Shown: positions 10,860 to 21,420 of the stretch, piece by piece | Numbering within the stretch: position 1 is the first letter of the stretch | Layout: the number at the start of each line of letters is the position of its first letter | Assembly: GCA_019775845.1 (NCBI GenBank) | Contig: JADQAV010000009.1 | Coordinates: forward strand, 558,001 to 622,000 | From: Myrmaecium sp. VS I D KN 1 | Taxonomy: Eukaryota; Ascomycota; Dothideomycetes; Valsariales; Valsariaceae | DNA: 64,000 nt | Direction of reading: 5' to 3' | Notes under the pieces: model-generated | Database searches by the model: none | What the model was told of the DNA's origin: nothing | The model's input: the letters and a program-made list of their open reading frames with translations, nothing else | Position numbers and translations under genes: made by a program

Positions 10860-11621
10860 AGTGGGGATGGGGAGGGAGTGATCCTGTTCAGACGTGTGGG
10901 ATGGTATATTTCCTTTTGAGAGGATGGAGGCTGCGCCTTGCTTCCCTGTGATTTCTGGATTGGGTGTGGAGGGAACATCTCTACTGATGCGTTTTCTCGT
11001 CTCTTCACTCTTCTCTTTCCTCTTTAACTTCCGAGCGTACTTCTTTGTGGGATGTCTGGCTTTTGGTGGCGCAACATCAAGGCGTTTTGGGAAGGGTCTC
11101 ACGGGTTTATGGTCTCTGTATATACGAGGTTTATCTTGCTTTTCCTTCACTTCTTCATCTTCTCCCCACTCTTTTTTGGCGCAGCAAAAAACCGTAGCCC
11201 GATCCGTCTGGGATATACTGTACCACCAACCCATACTCTCTATCTCCAACTTCCCGTGCCAGAGTGTAATATCGGACGAAAATTGTTTTCTTATTGTTTG
11301 TGAGTTCCTGGACCTGAGCGAGGGACGGCACTGTCTTGAACAGCCGTTATGCTTCCGGGAGGGCGATGAACATCCCATCTCGTTTGATAAAGCTGTCTGT
11401 ACGTGATCTTTTGAAGAGGCATTGTTCTGCTGCACCGTGAAACCTGAAACCCCGCATTGCGTAGGGTCTTGGCGGGGATGACGGTGTCCACCCACCCACA
11501 TGCTCAATCGCTAGTCACTCCTTAGCTTCCGCCATCACAAACCCCCGAAACCCTTCCTTCTTTCTTCCTCGCGGCGTTCACACGAGGCCGGAGAGACAGA
11601 TCGAAGAACACCACCGGCAGC
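10860..11621. other. Intergenic region upstream of SRO7
   Basis: This contains the presumed 3' end of the J-protein transcript and the SRO7 promoter. No further gene is seen. Pyrimidine-rich tracts occur near 11120-11180 and 11540-11580. Confidence 0.5.
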
Positions 11622-14600
11622 ATGGCCCACCTCTTGCGCGGCAAGCAAGCGGGCATCCAGAACGACCTGTCTGCAGGCATCGGCCCGGATCTATTCGTTC
11701 TTGACGAAGTATGTTTGTTTCCTTGTCTTCCTCTGCCCTCCACTGACTGGAAACCCTCCCCAAACTAGATCTACCGCATCGGCCTCCCCTCCCAAATCTC
11801 CCAGATCGCCTACGACCCCGTCCAGTCCCTCCTCGCCGTCGGCACGGCCTGCAGCGAGTATGGCGACGGCGCCATCCACGTCTTCGGCCAGCAGCGGGTC
11901 CAGGTCGCCCTGCCCCTCCCCCGCAAGGCCTCGGTGAAGACGCTGCAGTTCTGCGCCGACAAGCTCGTCTGCCTCGACTCCAAGAACGACCTCAGCATCT
12001 TCTCGCTCGAGCACAAGAAGCTCGTCGCCGCTTACTCCGCCCCCGGCCGCGTCACCGCCGTCCACACCGACCCGGCCCTGGACTACTGTCTGCTCGGCAT
12101 GCAGAACGGCGACGTGCTCGCGTACGACATGGACCGCGAGCGCCTGGCCCCCCTCCGCATCCCGAACTTCTGGCGGGAACAATATCCCCGCGCGCTGGGA
12201 GCTAGCGTCGTCTGCCTCGCCTTCCATCCTCGCGACATCGGCACGCTCCTGATCGGCTACACGGAGGGCGCGGTCATTTACTCCTTCAAGCAGAACAAGC
12301 CGACGCGGTTCTTTCGGTATGAGCTCCCGCGCGGTGCGCCCGGCGGTGACTCGGACCCCTCGTTCGTCAATATGGCTCGGAGCCCGAAACTTACACAGGC
12401 GCTGTGGCACCCGACGGGGACGTTTGTGTTGACGGGCCACGAGGATGGGAGTCTGGTGTTTTGGGATCCGAAGGATGGGAGGATCGTCATGGCGCGCACA
12501 CTGCAAGATACCAATGTGGACAAGCCGGGCGGCGGAAGCACAACACCCGGCGCCACACCGGGCACGTTTGCGGTTAAGGAACCTCTATTCAAGATATCCT
12601 GGTGCGCCAACGTCGACCCGGATGACACCGCCATCCTCATCGCCGGCGGCGCCGCATCCAACATCCCCACCAAAGGCCTCACCCTCTTCGAGCTCGGCCG
12701 CACGCCTGTCTACGCGACGTCTAGCTGGGAAGTCCTCTCTGCGCACTTCGAAAACCCACGTCGTCAGCGCATCCTCCCGACGCCTCCGAACGCGACTGTC
12801 GTCGACTTCTGCCTCATTCCTCGCTCCTCGCCACACTACGCCGGCGCCCAAGATCCCATCGCGGTCATCGCCCTCCTCTCCTCCGGCGAGCTCATCACCC
12901 TGTCTTTCCCCTCCGGTATCCCGATCTCGCCCACCAACCAGCTGCATCCCTCACTCACGCTCGTCCACCCCTTCGTGACCACCACCGCCATCGCCACCGT
13001 CGATCGCGTGAAGTGGCTCGGCATGACGGAGCGCCGCGCCATGGGTCCGCCGATCCTGACGGGCGGCGCTGAGGCCCCCCACCCTCTCAAACGCTTCGAG
13101 CAGCGGAACATCATCCAGACGGCGCACGCGGACGGCACGGTCCGGCTCTGGGATGCCGGGCACAACGACGAGATTGAGAACCCGGCGCTTCTGCAAGTCG
13201 ACGTGGCGCGGGCGGTGGGACGGCACGAGGGCGTGGATATAACGCGGATGAGCCTGGCGGGCGCAACGGGCGAGTTCGCGGTGGGCACGCGTCAGGGCGA
13301 GCTGGTCGTCTTTCGGTGGGGCCACAACCACACGGCGGGCCGGGAGCCGCCGCCGCCGGGACCAAACAAGCAGCGGGAGCTGACGGACGTCAAGGAGCGG
13401 ACGGACCCAGCGTTGCAGGACGGACTGGTGCCGTACACGCTGCTGGACCAGGCGAACGGGCCGGTGAGCGCGATCAAGCTGAGCGACGTAGGGTTCGTGG
13501 CGGCCGGGTTCGAAGGTGGCGAGCTGGTGGTGATCGACCTGCGCCGACCGGAGATCATCTTCTCGCAGAACGTGGGCGCGCTGATCGGCTCGAGCAAGCG
13601 GGGCAGCTTCATCCACCGGCGGCGCAGCACGGAGGCGGGCGGCGCGGGCAAGGGCGAGTACGTCACCTGCCTCCAGTTTAGCGTGATGACGGTCGAGGGG
13701 GACGACTACTCCTCCATCCTCCTCCACGCCGGCACGAGCGGGGGGCACTTCGCGACGTTCAAGCTTCTCCCGAAAAGCGGCGGCAGCGGCGGCCACGAGG
13801 TCGTCCCCGCCGGCGGCACGACCTCGATCGACGACACCCGCGTCCTCGCCATCTGCCCGCTGCACGTCAGCACCGGCCAACCGGCGCACGCCAGCCCCAC
13901 CGCAGTGGCCGGCCTGCGCGACGGCATCCAAATCCCCGGCGTCCTCTGCGCCGTTACCCCAACAGGCGCCCGTCTCTTCCGCCCCGGCGCCGCCGGCAAA
14001 GGCGCGCACAAAGCCTTCGACGACGTCTTCTGCGACGCCGCCGCCATCATCCAGTGCGCCGACCGGGGCCACGCGCTCCTCGGCCTCTTCGGCGACGGCA
14101 GCGCGCGTGCCTACGGCCTCCCCTCCCTCAAAGAGCTCGGCCGCGTCCCGGACGCCGGGACCGTCCTGGACCCGCGGCGCCTCGCCGACGCCACCGTCAC
14201 CCGGACCGGCGAGATCCTCGGCTGGCGCGGACCGGCCGAGCTGCGCGGCATCCGCGTCGTCGGGGGCGCCGGTCGTCGGCTGGAGCTTCAAGACGACGTC
14301 CTCTGGAACCCGGACTTACCTACCCCCCCCCGCCCCACCATCAGCAACCTCCAGTGGCTCTCCGGCACTCAGCACGTCGCCCCCGCTGACATGGACGTCC
14401 TCATCGGCGGCCCCGATCGCCCGCCGAGCGCGCGTATGCTCGCGCAGTTGCGCGCGGATGAACGTGCGGCGAGGGATGCCGAGCGGCGGGAGCGGGGTGC
14501 CGGAGGCGCAGCCGGAGGCGGTTCGGCCTTGGCCTCCGGCTCCGGCGGGGAAGGCGAGGGAGAAGGATATTGGGCGTCGATGCAGCGGCAGCTGGCGGAG

Positions 14601-14747
14601 CGGACGGAGAAGCTGGGCTTGATGGGGGATCGGATGGATGGGCTGGGGGAGAACGCGGCGGCGTGGACGGAGGATGTGGGGCGGTTTGTCCAAAGGCAGA
14701 AGAGGAACTTGGTGTTTGGAGCTGTGAGGGGGAAGTTGGGGTTGTGA
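11622..14747 (+). CDS. SRO7: Lgl/tomosyn-family exocytosis regulator (Sro7/Sro77 homologue)
   Basis: Exons 11622-11708 and 11769-14747 encode 1021 residues, close to yeast Sro7. The start MAHLLRGKQAGIQNDLSAGI and the following YRIGLPSQISQIAYDP are typical of fungal lethal-giant-larvae proteins. Recurrent WD40-like blades follow, including LWHPTGTFVLTGHEDGSLVFW and TAHADGTVRLWD, plus the Lgl-specific central region. A Gly/Ser-rich linker sits at about 950-965. The C-terminal 60 residues (QRQLAERTEKLGLMGDRMD and onward) look like an R-SNARE-type heptad coiled coil, as in tomosyn. By family knowledge Sro7 acts at the plasma membrane as an effector of the Rab Sec4 and binds the t-SNARE Sec9 to promote polarised secretion. 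In a hypha this would be at the growing tip. Confidence 0.93.
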
Positions 14748-15312
14748 TTCTAGTTTTTTCTTGTGGGGGGGGGGGGGGGGGGGGGGGGGGTTGTACTGAG
14801 GGCTCTTGATTTTTTGGGGGGATACGGGTATGGATCGGCGGTGTGGGATGGGTTTATGATGGGTTATTTCACGATGGGTATCGTACATGGCGTTCCAGAG
14901 GATGTAACATCATCTTTTATCAGTATTTACTTTTCTCTTTGCTTGTTCTTGATCTGCAAGCTTTTTGATCTTCCACCCTTTCATGTCCTTTTACCGTGCA
15001 GATGATGGACCTGTCGGCCTGTCTGCCAGTGTGTTACGTGTGTGCTATGTGTGTACTGTACAAGTCCATCTGCATCTTTCGTTATCCACGAGCGAGGACC
15101 CTATGATCATGACCGCTCCGATCCGTTCTTAGAAACGGAGTGCAGAAGAAAGGAGTTCAACTATGAAAGAAGAAGGGACGAGGCCACCGAACGGCTGAAC
15201 CCTCTCCCAACCGAAATAACGAGCCAAAAAACCAGAAAGATGCCCGAAGAGGGCGTAACCGAAGAAATGACCTAAAACAAAAAGCAAGCCCAAAGCACCA
15301 AGCAAGACCCCC
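14748..15312. other. Convergent 3' region of SRO7 and UNG1
   Basis: No gene is seen. The stretch starts with a 26-base G homopolymer, listed separately, and continues as presumed 3' untranslated sequence of both convergent genes. Confidence 0.5.
14765..14790. repeat. G homopolymer of 26 bases
   Basis: An uninterrupted run of G lies 18 nt after the SRO7 stop codon, in the presumed 3' untranslated region. The true length may differ because sequencing slips on such tracts. Confidence 0.9.
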
Positions 15313-16360
15313 TCACACCCCCGCCACCTCCGGCTCCACATCCAAACAACACCACTCAATCTCGGCGCCCTCCCCATACCTCTCCCTCAACCACTCATTC
15401 GCCCTACGAAAATGTCCACAGGTCAAAAACCCCCTACTCGCCGAGAGCGGGGACGGATGCACACTCCTGAGCACCAAATGCCGTCGCTGATCCACCCCCT
15501 GCACGCGTTTGCCCGCCGGGGTTCCCCAGGCGAAAAACACGACCCCCGAGGTGCGCACGCGGGCGACGACGTCGATGACGCGCTGGGTGAAGCGCTCCCA
15601 GCCGCGGCCGGCGTGGGAGTTGGCGGCGTGGGCGCGGACGGTGAGGCAGGTGTTGAGGAGGAGGACGCCGCGGTCGGCCCAGGGGGTCAGGAGACCGCCG
15701 CGGTGGGGGGGCGGGTGGAAGGTGGTGGGGTAGTCGTGGTGGAGGGCTTTGTAGATGTTTTGGAGGGAGGGGGGGGCGGGGGTCGGGGGGCGGACGCTGA
15801 AGCAGAGGCCGTGGGCTTGGCGGTGGTTGTGGTAGGGGTCTTGGCCGAGGATCACGGCTTTGACGGTGGGGAGGGGGGTGTGGCGGGACCTGGTGGTGGG
15901 AGGGGGGAGGTTAGGTGGTGGGGTGGTGGATTGTTGGGTGCTTTTGGTTTGCGTACCAGCTGTAGACGTCTTCGCTCGGTGGAAAGATCGTCTTGCCGCT
16001 CTCGACTTCTTGCTTGAGGAAGCGTTTCAGGTTGAGGAACTCCGGGGTGACGATCTCGTCCTTCAGGTGGGCCAGCCAGCTCTCGTGTAGTGTATTAATC
16101 TCGAGCTGGAGCAGCTGCTTTTGCTCGTCCGTCAGCTTGGCGACCCAGGCCTCCTTGTCGAACTTCTTGACGGCCGGGGCGGTGTCTGTCGCAGCGGCGA
16201 CATCGGATTTGGAATCGGTGGTGCTGGTCTGCGAGGTGGCGACGGTGCCGGGCTTTGCGGCGGGCGGCTTGAAAAAAGATGTGATGCTGCCGTTGGCTTT
16301 GGGCTTCTTCGCCTCGGCGGCGGCCAGGTCGGCGGCCTTGCGCTTGAGGGGGCCGGACAT
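15313..16360 (-). CDS. UNG1: Uracil-DNA glycosylase (family 1, UNG)
   Basis: Exons 16360-15957 and 15889-15313 (67-nt intron) give 326 residues. The catalytic water-activating motif GQDPYH is at 150-155 with Asp152, followed by AHGLCFSV; LLLNTCLTV and the DNA-intercalating HPSPLSA (279-285) are also present. The splice rebuilds VYSWSRHTPLPTVKAVILG. The N-terminal 30 residues hold a basic nuclear signal (LKRKAAD) and GSITSFFKP at 24-32, which resembles the PCNA-binding box of nuclear UNG2. By family knowledge the enzyme removes uracil from DNA to start base-excision repair. An ACGCGT box lies 165 nt upstream. A mitochondrial isoform would need another start, which I do not see. Confidence 0.95.
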
Positions 16361-16524
16361 GAAGTAGAGGAGGGAGAGAGGACAAGTGGGAGAGGGTGAG
16401 ATGGTCGTCTGCAGTTCGATTGACAGTTGTACGACGGTGATTGACGGTTCGAAAGGGAGGAGCTGGGCGTGGGAAGATTTCTCTGGAGAACAACGATGGT
16501 GGTGAGGTCAGACGAACGCGAGCG

Positions 16525-16530
16525 ACGCGT
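16525..16530. promoter_or_regulatory. MluI cell-cycle box (ACGCGT) upstream of UNG1
   Basis: The palindrome ACGCGT is the recognition core of the MBF (Mbp1-Swi6) factor that drives S-phase genes in fungi. It sits 165 nt upstream of the UNG1 start codon. The same six bases occur elsewhere in this GC-rich window by chance, so the function is inferred from position and gene identity. Confidence 0.45.
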
Positions 16531-16611
16531 CGGAGCTGAAGTGCCACGCGCGTCCGAGAAAGTGGCCCAAGCTCCCTCAACGGCTGCCGCTAACCCCGCT
16601 GGTCTGTTTGG

Positions 16612-16686
16612 CTATCAGGCTGTCAGGCTGTCAGGCTGTCAGGCTAGGAGGCTAGGAGGTCAGCAGGCTGTGAGGCTGCCAGGCTA
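16612..16686. repeat. Short degenerate tandem repeat (CAGGCTGT-type)
   Basis: Roughly nine imperfect copies of an 8-9-nt unit (CAGGCTGT, with variants CTAGGAGG and CTGTGAGG) sit in the UNG1/Con-10-like intergenic spacer. Confidence 0.8.
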
Positions 16687-16962
16687 ACAATCCGTCATTC
16701 GATTGTTCACTGTCGTCATCACCATTTTGTTCTGGCCTGAAAGCCTAGCCATCTCTCATTAAGCGGGGAATGCCCCAGTGCAGCGGGGAAGTGGGAAGTT
16801 TCATGGCCAGCAATGCCATTGCCATCCCTGTCGTCCCTGTAACGCTGACGTCAAGCCAACGGGGGAGAAGCCACACATACACATACTCACAACGTGCATC
16901 CCTACCGGTACGACATATGTATGTATGTATGTATAACGTAGGCGATGTACATACAAGCGGTG

Positions 16963-16967
16963 AGGGG
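16963..16967 (+). promoter_or_regulatory. Stress-response-element-like AGGGG
   Basis: AGGGG is the core bound by Msn2/4-type zinc-finger factors. It lies about 80 nt upstream of a clear TATA box for a stress-type gene, which makes a role plausible though unproven. Confidence 0.3.
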
Positions 16968-17044
16968 TCAATCGAGCAAACCATCCAAGTAAAGCAGGAG
17001 CAGCCTTACCTCACCGTCACTGGCTACGTAGGTAGATACCAAGG

Positions 17045-17052
17045 TATATAAA
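17045..17052 (+). promoter_or_regulatory. TATA box of the Con-10-like gene
   Basis: TATATAAA lies about 127 nt upstream of the ATG at 17172. It is one of the clearest TATA elements in the window and fits a sharply induced gene. Confidence 0.6.
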
Positions 17053-17171
17053 TCCTCACTTCCCGCCACTCTCTCTCCATCTCCCATCCCTCACACACGA
17101 AACGAAATACATACCAGAACACCTTAACTCAAACACCACACACAGCACCACACATCCAACATCTAGACAAG

Positions 17172-17481
17172 ATGCCACACAACCCCAACCCCGCCAACTT
17201 CGCCAACCGTCCACACGACGAGGTCGTCGCCCTCGGCGCCAAAGGCGGGCACGCCAGCCATGGCTCACATCATCCCCCTGAGCACCACGAAGCCGTAAGC
17301 CGTCCCTCCCTTCCCCTTCCCCTTCCCCCCCAAAAACAACCCCAAAAAAGCAGGCCCAACTAACCCTGCCTCCCAGCACCACCCCTCACGCAACCCCGAC
17401 GGCACCTTCACGGCGGGATCGGCGGAGGCGAGTCGGTTGGGGGCGATTGGGGGGCATCATGGTCAGGGACATGCGAGGTGA
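17172..17481 (+). CDS. Small Con-10-like stress/conidiation protein (KGG-type repeats)
   Basis: Exons 17172-17294 and 17377-17481 (82-nt intron) encode 75 residues. The start MPHNPNPANFANRPHDEVV and the following LGAKGGHASHG match the Con-10/GsiB-like stress-protein pattern of NPxNFANRP plus a glycine-rich GxKGG unit. A second, degenerate unit LGAIGGHHGQG lies near the C-terminus, with Lys replaced by Ile. The middle is His/Pro-rich. By family knowledge such small hydrophilic proteins accumulate in conidia or during starvation and desiccation; their biochemical function is unknown. The upstream TATA and AGGGG elements fit inducible expression. Compared with Neurospora con-10 this copy is shorter and has one fewer canonical KGG repeat. 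Confidence 0.72.
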
Positions 17482-17701
17482 AGGCAGTGAGGCACTGAGG
17501 TTAGGTGTGTAACATCTCGCTGAAAGGATAGCTGGGTGTGATTGAGTTGAGGGGTTCATTGAATTTCGAAATTACATGCTGCTATTTCGTATATTCTTGA
17601 GATGTGCTGTGGTGTGGAGGAACAATTTGGAAGGGAAGGAAAAGGCGGCTTCAGTCGTAAGACGACGCGTACACAGTAACGACAACCAACCCCGTGGTTC
17701 A

Positions 17702-18194
17702 TCACCTCCTCATCAACCAGTTCAAGCACTTCAACCGGCTTGTTTCCAAGGGCTCTTCCTTCCCCTCATCATTTTCAACCTCAACCCGCACCCCATCCCT
17801 CTCCTCCACCTCAGCAAGACTACCATCGTCATCCTCCTCACTGTCACTGTCAGTCTCAATCTCACCCTCCGTCTCCGTCTCACTCTCATCTTCATCCTCA
17901 TCCTCATCCTCATCCTCATCCTCATCCTCATCCTCATCCTCATCCTCATCCTCATCCTCATCCTCATCCTCATCCTCATCCTCATCCACACTCTCCACCC
18001 CCTCCCCCTCCAAAGTACCCTCATCCACACTCCCACTCTCCACCCCCTCCCCATCCAAAGTCACACTCTCACTCTCACTCTCCACCCCATCATCGCCCTC
18101 CAACCCCAAAATCTCAAACGCCGACCCACACTCCGACACCGCCGCCAGCGGCGAGGCCGCGCGAACGACATGCGAGGACGGCAGAGCGGGCGGC

Positions 18195-18225
<31 letters not shown>

Positions 18226-20701
18226 GCAGACTGCTCAGACGCTGTCGCAGCAAAGCCGCGTCGACGGGGCCGGCGTGGCGAAGGGGATGGGGGACCGGGG
18301 CTGGGGTCGCGTTGCGCAGGGTGATGTGGAAGGGTTCGGGGGTTTCTTTGGGTTCATTCTGCTGCTCCTTCTCCTCCTTGGCCTCGAAGTTCTTCTCGTC
18401 TCGGCTCTTCAGCTCATCTTCCTCCTTTTTCTGTTCCGCACCACCCGTGGAAGACGTAGTAGTAGTAGTAGTAGTAGTAGTAGCACACGGTGCGGAAGGA
18501 GCATACACCACCTCCAGCTTCTTCGACCCACCATCTTCATGCACCACGTGGAAAGCCTTCACGCCCTTCCCGCTCCTCGACCTATCAAACTTACGCAATA
18601 CCGCGTTCGACGCCGTTAGCGGCGGCGAAGCACACGGCGGTGTCGGCTTCAGCTCCTTTTCGCCGCCGCCGCCGCTGCGCGACGAGCGTGGGCGTGGGCG
18701 CGGAGGGACGATCGGGGGCACCGTGAGCTTGGGCTGCACGTGGGGTTTCGCCGGCTGTGTACGGGGTTCTGCCGGCTGCGTACGGGGTTCCGCCGGCTGC
18801 GTGTGCGACTTCTGCGCTGGCTGTCGCTGCTCGTGCGAATTTTGCGTTTTCTGCCGCTGCTCGTGCGAATTCTGCGTTTGCTGCTGCTGCTGCTGCTCGT
18901 GCGTCTCCTGCGTTGGCTGCCACTGATCGTGCTTCGTCATGACCGCAGCGGTGGCGCTCGGCGCCCGTGGAACGGGCTTCCCTTGAAGAACCGCCGCGAC
19001 GTTTGGCGGGGGCCCCGAGGAGGGGTTGTACGTGTCGGTTGGAGGCTTGTAGTCATTGACTGACGGCGAGGGTGCGCGCATGGTGGCGGTGGAATCTGGG
19101 GAGAAGGTAGGTCCGCGGGAAGGAGCTTGTGGGAGGGGCGGAGGGTCCGGGTACGTGTAGAGGGTTGGATCATACCAGGATGGGGCGTAGCCGTGTTCCA
19201 GAGGTGGTTCGTCATGCCTTGGATACATGAATTGGGAAGGCGTGTCAATGGGAATGTCGGCGGCGGCGGCGGTGTAGTAAAAGGAACATGTGTCGGGAAA
19301 CAGGCTGTTGGGAGGGCCGAGGTAGGAGCCCATGGGGTAGAAGTGGTTGGGGGCAACCACGGGGGCGGATTGATAGGGGCATATGCCCGAGCGGTGGGAC
19401 GGTTCAGGGATCGTCGGCTGAGAGAGCCGAGACGGCAGCGGATTAAAGGGCTTCAGCTCGGCTGGGACGGGCGTGGGAGGCCGCTTCCGTGCGGCTGCAT
19501 CGACAGGGATGCCAGGAGGAGCTCCAACGTAGGTCGGCTGGCGCGGCTCGACATTGACGTCCTCCCCCAGACATGCTCGGAGCGAGTCGACGGCCCGCCG
19601 CGGCCGCGCCCCCTTGTGCTTCAGATACGACTTCCGGTCGCGAAAGGACACAGGGGGTTGCTGCTCCGAAGCCGGAGGGTTCACGGGGTTGAGGGTGACG
19701 CCTGCACGCTGCTTTCCCTTCGCCAGCGCTCTTTCGCGCGCCGAGAGCTCGGCCAGCGGCCGTGGACTGTCCGGCGAGGCGGGATTGTTAGATGATCGCG
19801 TCCTGGGCGCACATGGGGATCGCTTGAAGCCCGAAGTGCTAGCGACCGCAGGAACAGCGGCAGTTGGGATAGGCCGGGGAGGCGGAAGCGGCTGTGTGAC
19901 CTCGAGCGTGACATTCGAGTTCTCCGGGCCGGAAGGATGATAGTCACTGCACGAGGCATCCGCGGATCCTTGGCCAGCGGGGGAGACGGGCCAATCATTC
20001 ACGGTCTGTGTATGTTTTCCTGCGGTTTGAGATCTTTCGACGATCAATTTATCCTCATACCTCTTCTGCCAGTACGGAGGAAGAGGCGGTAGGGTGAATG
20101 GCGATTTTGCGCGAGGGATGAAGGTCCGTTTGACTCTGCTTGCGTCTGTTGCCGTCGGAGAGCTGCCCGACGCCCCGCCAAGCGGCATTTGAAGATTTGC
20201 GGCCGTCGTGCACAGCGGTGGATATCTCTTGAGCGCGGCCAGAAACTCATCATCCTGAAACGGGTTGTAGGCGCGTTCCGAACCCGACCCGCTCGGTGAG
20301 TCGGAAGACGGTGGCTGTTTCCCTTGCATGCGAGGGCCCTGTCTCTCGCTCGCAACGTTGCAGACCTGCGTCAATTTGGGACTGGCAGGCCGCTGTGGTG
20401 CGGCCACCGTGATCCCAGTGGTCTCCTGAGCGTGCTCCGTTGAGGACGAGGGAGAGGCTCCCGACGGACTCTTCTTTGCTGAGCGTTCATTAGCTTCCAT
20501 CGACGCCCATGCTGAAATGACAGGATTGTGCGTACAAGCTTCAGAAGCTCCCATGGTTTTGGAATCACGAAGTTGACGGTTCTTGTGCGATGTCTGCATC
20601 GTCGGCGTCTTTGATGCTCGAGACGTGGAGGGCTTTCCGGCGGCTGCGCGGCTTGTAGGGCGTGCCTCACCGTTTACCTCTTTCTCTTGGGTCTTTTCCA
20701 T
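17702..20701 (-). CDS. Large disordered protein with acidic (Asp-Glu) tail, unknown function
   Basis: An uninterrupted frame of 999 residues begins at the ATG at 20701. I do not recognise a family. The sequence is Pro/Ser/Thr-rich throughout, with islands that look conserved: AYNPFQDDEFLAALKRYPPL (about 143-162), RTFIPRAKSPFTLPPLPPYW and SFRDRKSYLKHKGARPRRAV. Low-complexity parts include Gln/His repeats near 640-670, repeated PAEPRTQ units, a Thr run coded by a GTA triplet repeat (18456-18483), a Pro run, and near the C-terminus about 16 Asp-Glu pairs coded by a hexamer repeat. Basic and acidic halves suggest a nuclear or scaffold protein, but that is a guess. Its 3' end faces the Con-10-like gene 220 nt away. 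Confidence 0.7.
17892..17987. repeat. Hexamer microsatellite (TCATCC)n, coding on the minus strand
   Basis: About 16 perfect head-to-tail copies of TCATCC. Read on the minus strand in frame they encode alternating Asp and Glu in the tail of the 999-residue protein, so copy-number changes would lengthen or shorten the acidic tail without a frameshift. Confidence 0.95.
18456..18483. repeat. Trinucleotide repeat (GTA)n, coding on the minus strand
   Basis: About nine copies of GTA encode a run of Thr in the 999-residue minus-strand protein. Length changes stay in frame. Confidence 0.9.
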
Positions 20702-21420
20702 GTTTGACTTTCGTTGGAAGGTACTTTCGATTGATGATGTTGACTAATTTTTAGTGGGCGGCTTGTTGGGCAACCTGTAGCGGTCAGGCGTCCCGTAAGC
20801 TTCTTGGAAAGAAGCGGGGGTCGACGAAGTTACTCCAACTCCAGGTAGCCAATAGCGCTCGTCAATACGGACTAGTAGGTCAGACTTCAACGTTTGAGGC
20901 TGTTACTGTTCGCGCCGTGGTGGATAGACAAGGGTTGACCGTTGCGAAAAGGTAATCTTCAGACGCGGAGAAAAGGTGGAAAGAGAACGATGAAGGATGG
21001 CAGAGGGGCTGCATTTATATCTGTCCCCGAAGGCTTGGGGCTCCGAATTGGGTTGTTCGGTTCCGAAGCCAATATCGGAGGGGGATATGTAAGTCTACGG
21101 ACAGCGGTGTCCTTATAATTCCCCTTTTCACTCCCTCCCCTGTCCACTCAGCGCGTCTGAAGCCGACTGGAGTGGAAACCCGAATCCGGACTCAGCAGGT
21201 CGCGCGGCCGGACCTGCCTGAGTCCCTTGTAGGGTTTAGGTGGCTTCTCTAGGTCCAACGAAACCGGGAGAAGCAGGCGGTGCAGCTTCATGGTGTTGAG
21301 ACAGTTAGGTTCAGTGGCAACGGCAGACAGCAGCCGCACTACTTTGGCAGCTACTGAAAGCACCCGCAAGCCTTGTGAAATAATCGTGCATACTGACAGT
21401 CGAGCGACGAGGAAGCCGCA
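20702..21420. other. Intergenic region
   Basis: This lies between two minus-strand genes. It holds the promoter of the acidic-tailed protein gene and the 3' end of the methyltransferase transcript. No gene seen. Confidence 0.5.

Larger units (their letters stand above)
16361..17171. promoter_or_regulatory. Shared promoter of UNG1 (-) and the Con-10-like gene (+)
   Basis: This 811-nt divergent spacer holds an ACGCGT box near UNG1, an imprecise tandem repeat, a (GTAT)n run at 16916-16932, an AGGGG element and a TATA box near the Con-10-like gene. No additional coding sequence is visible. Confidence 0.55.

Noticed and set aside
12951-14291. A 446-codon minus-strand frame inside SRO7
   Set aside because: Antisense shadow of the WD40 protein, with no domain of its own.
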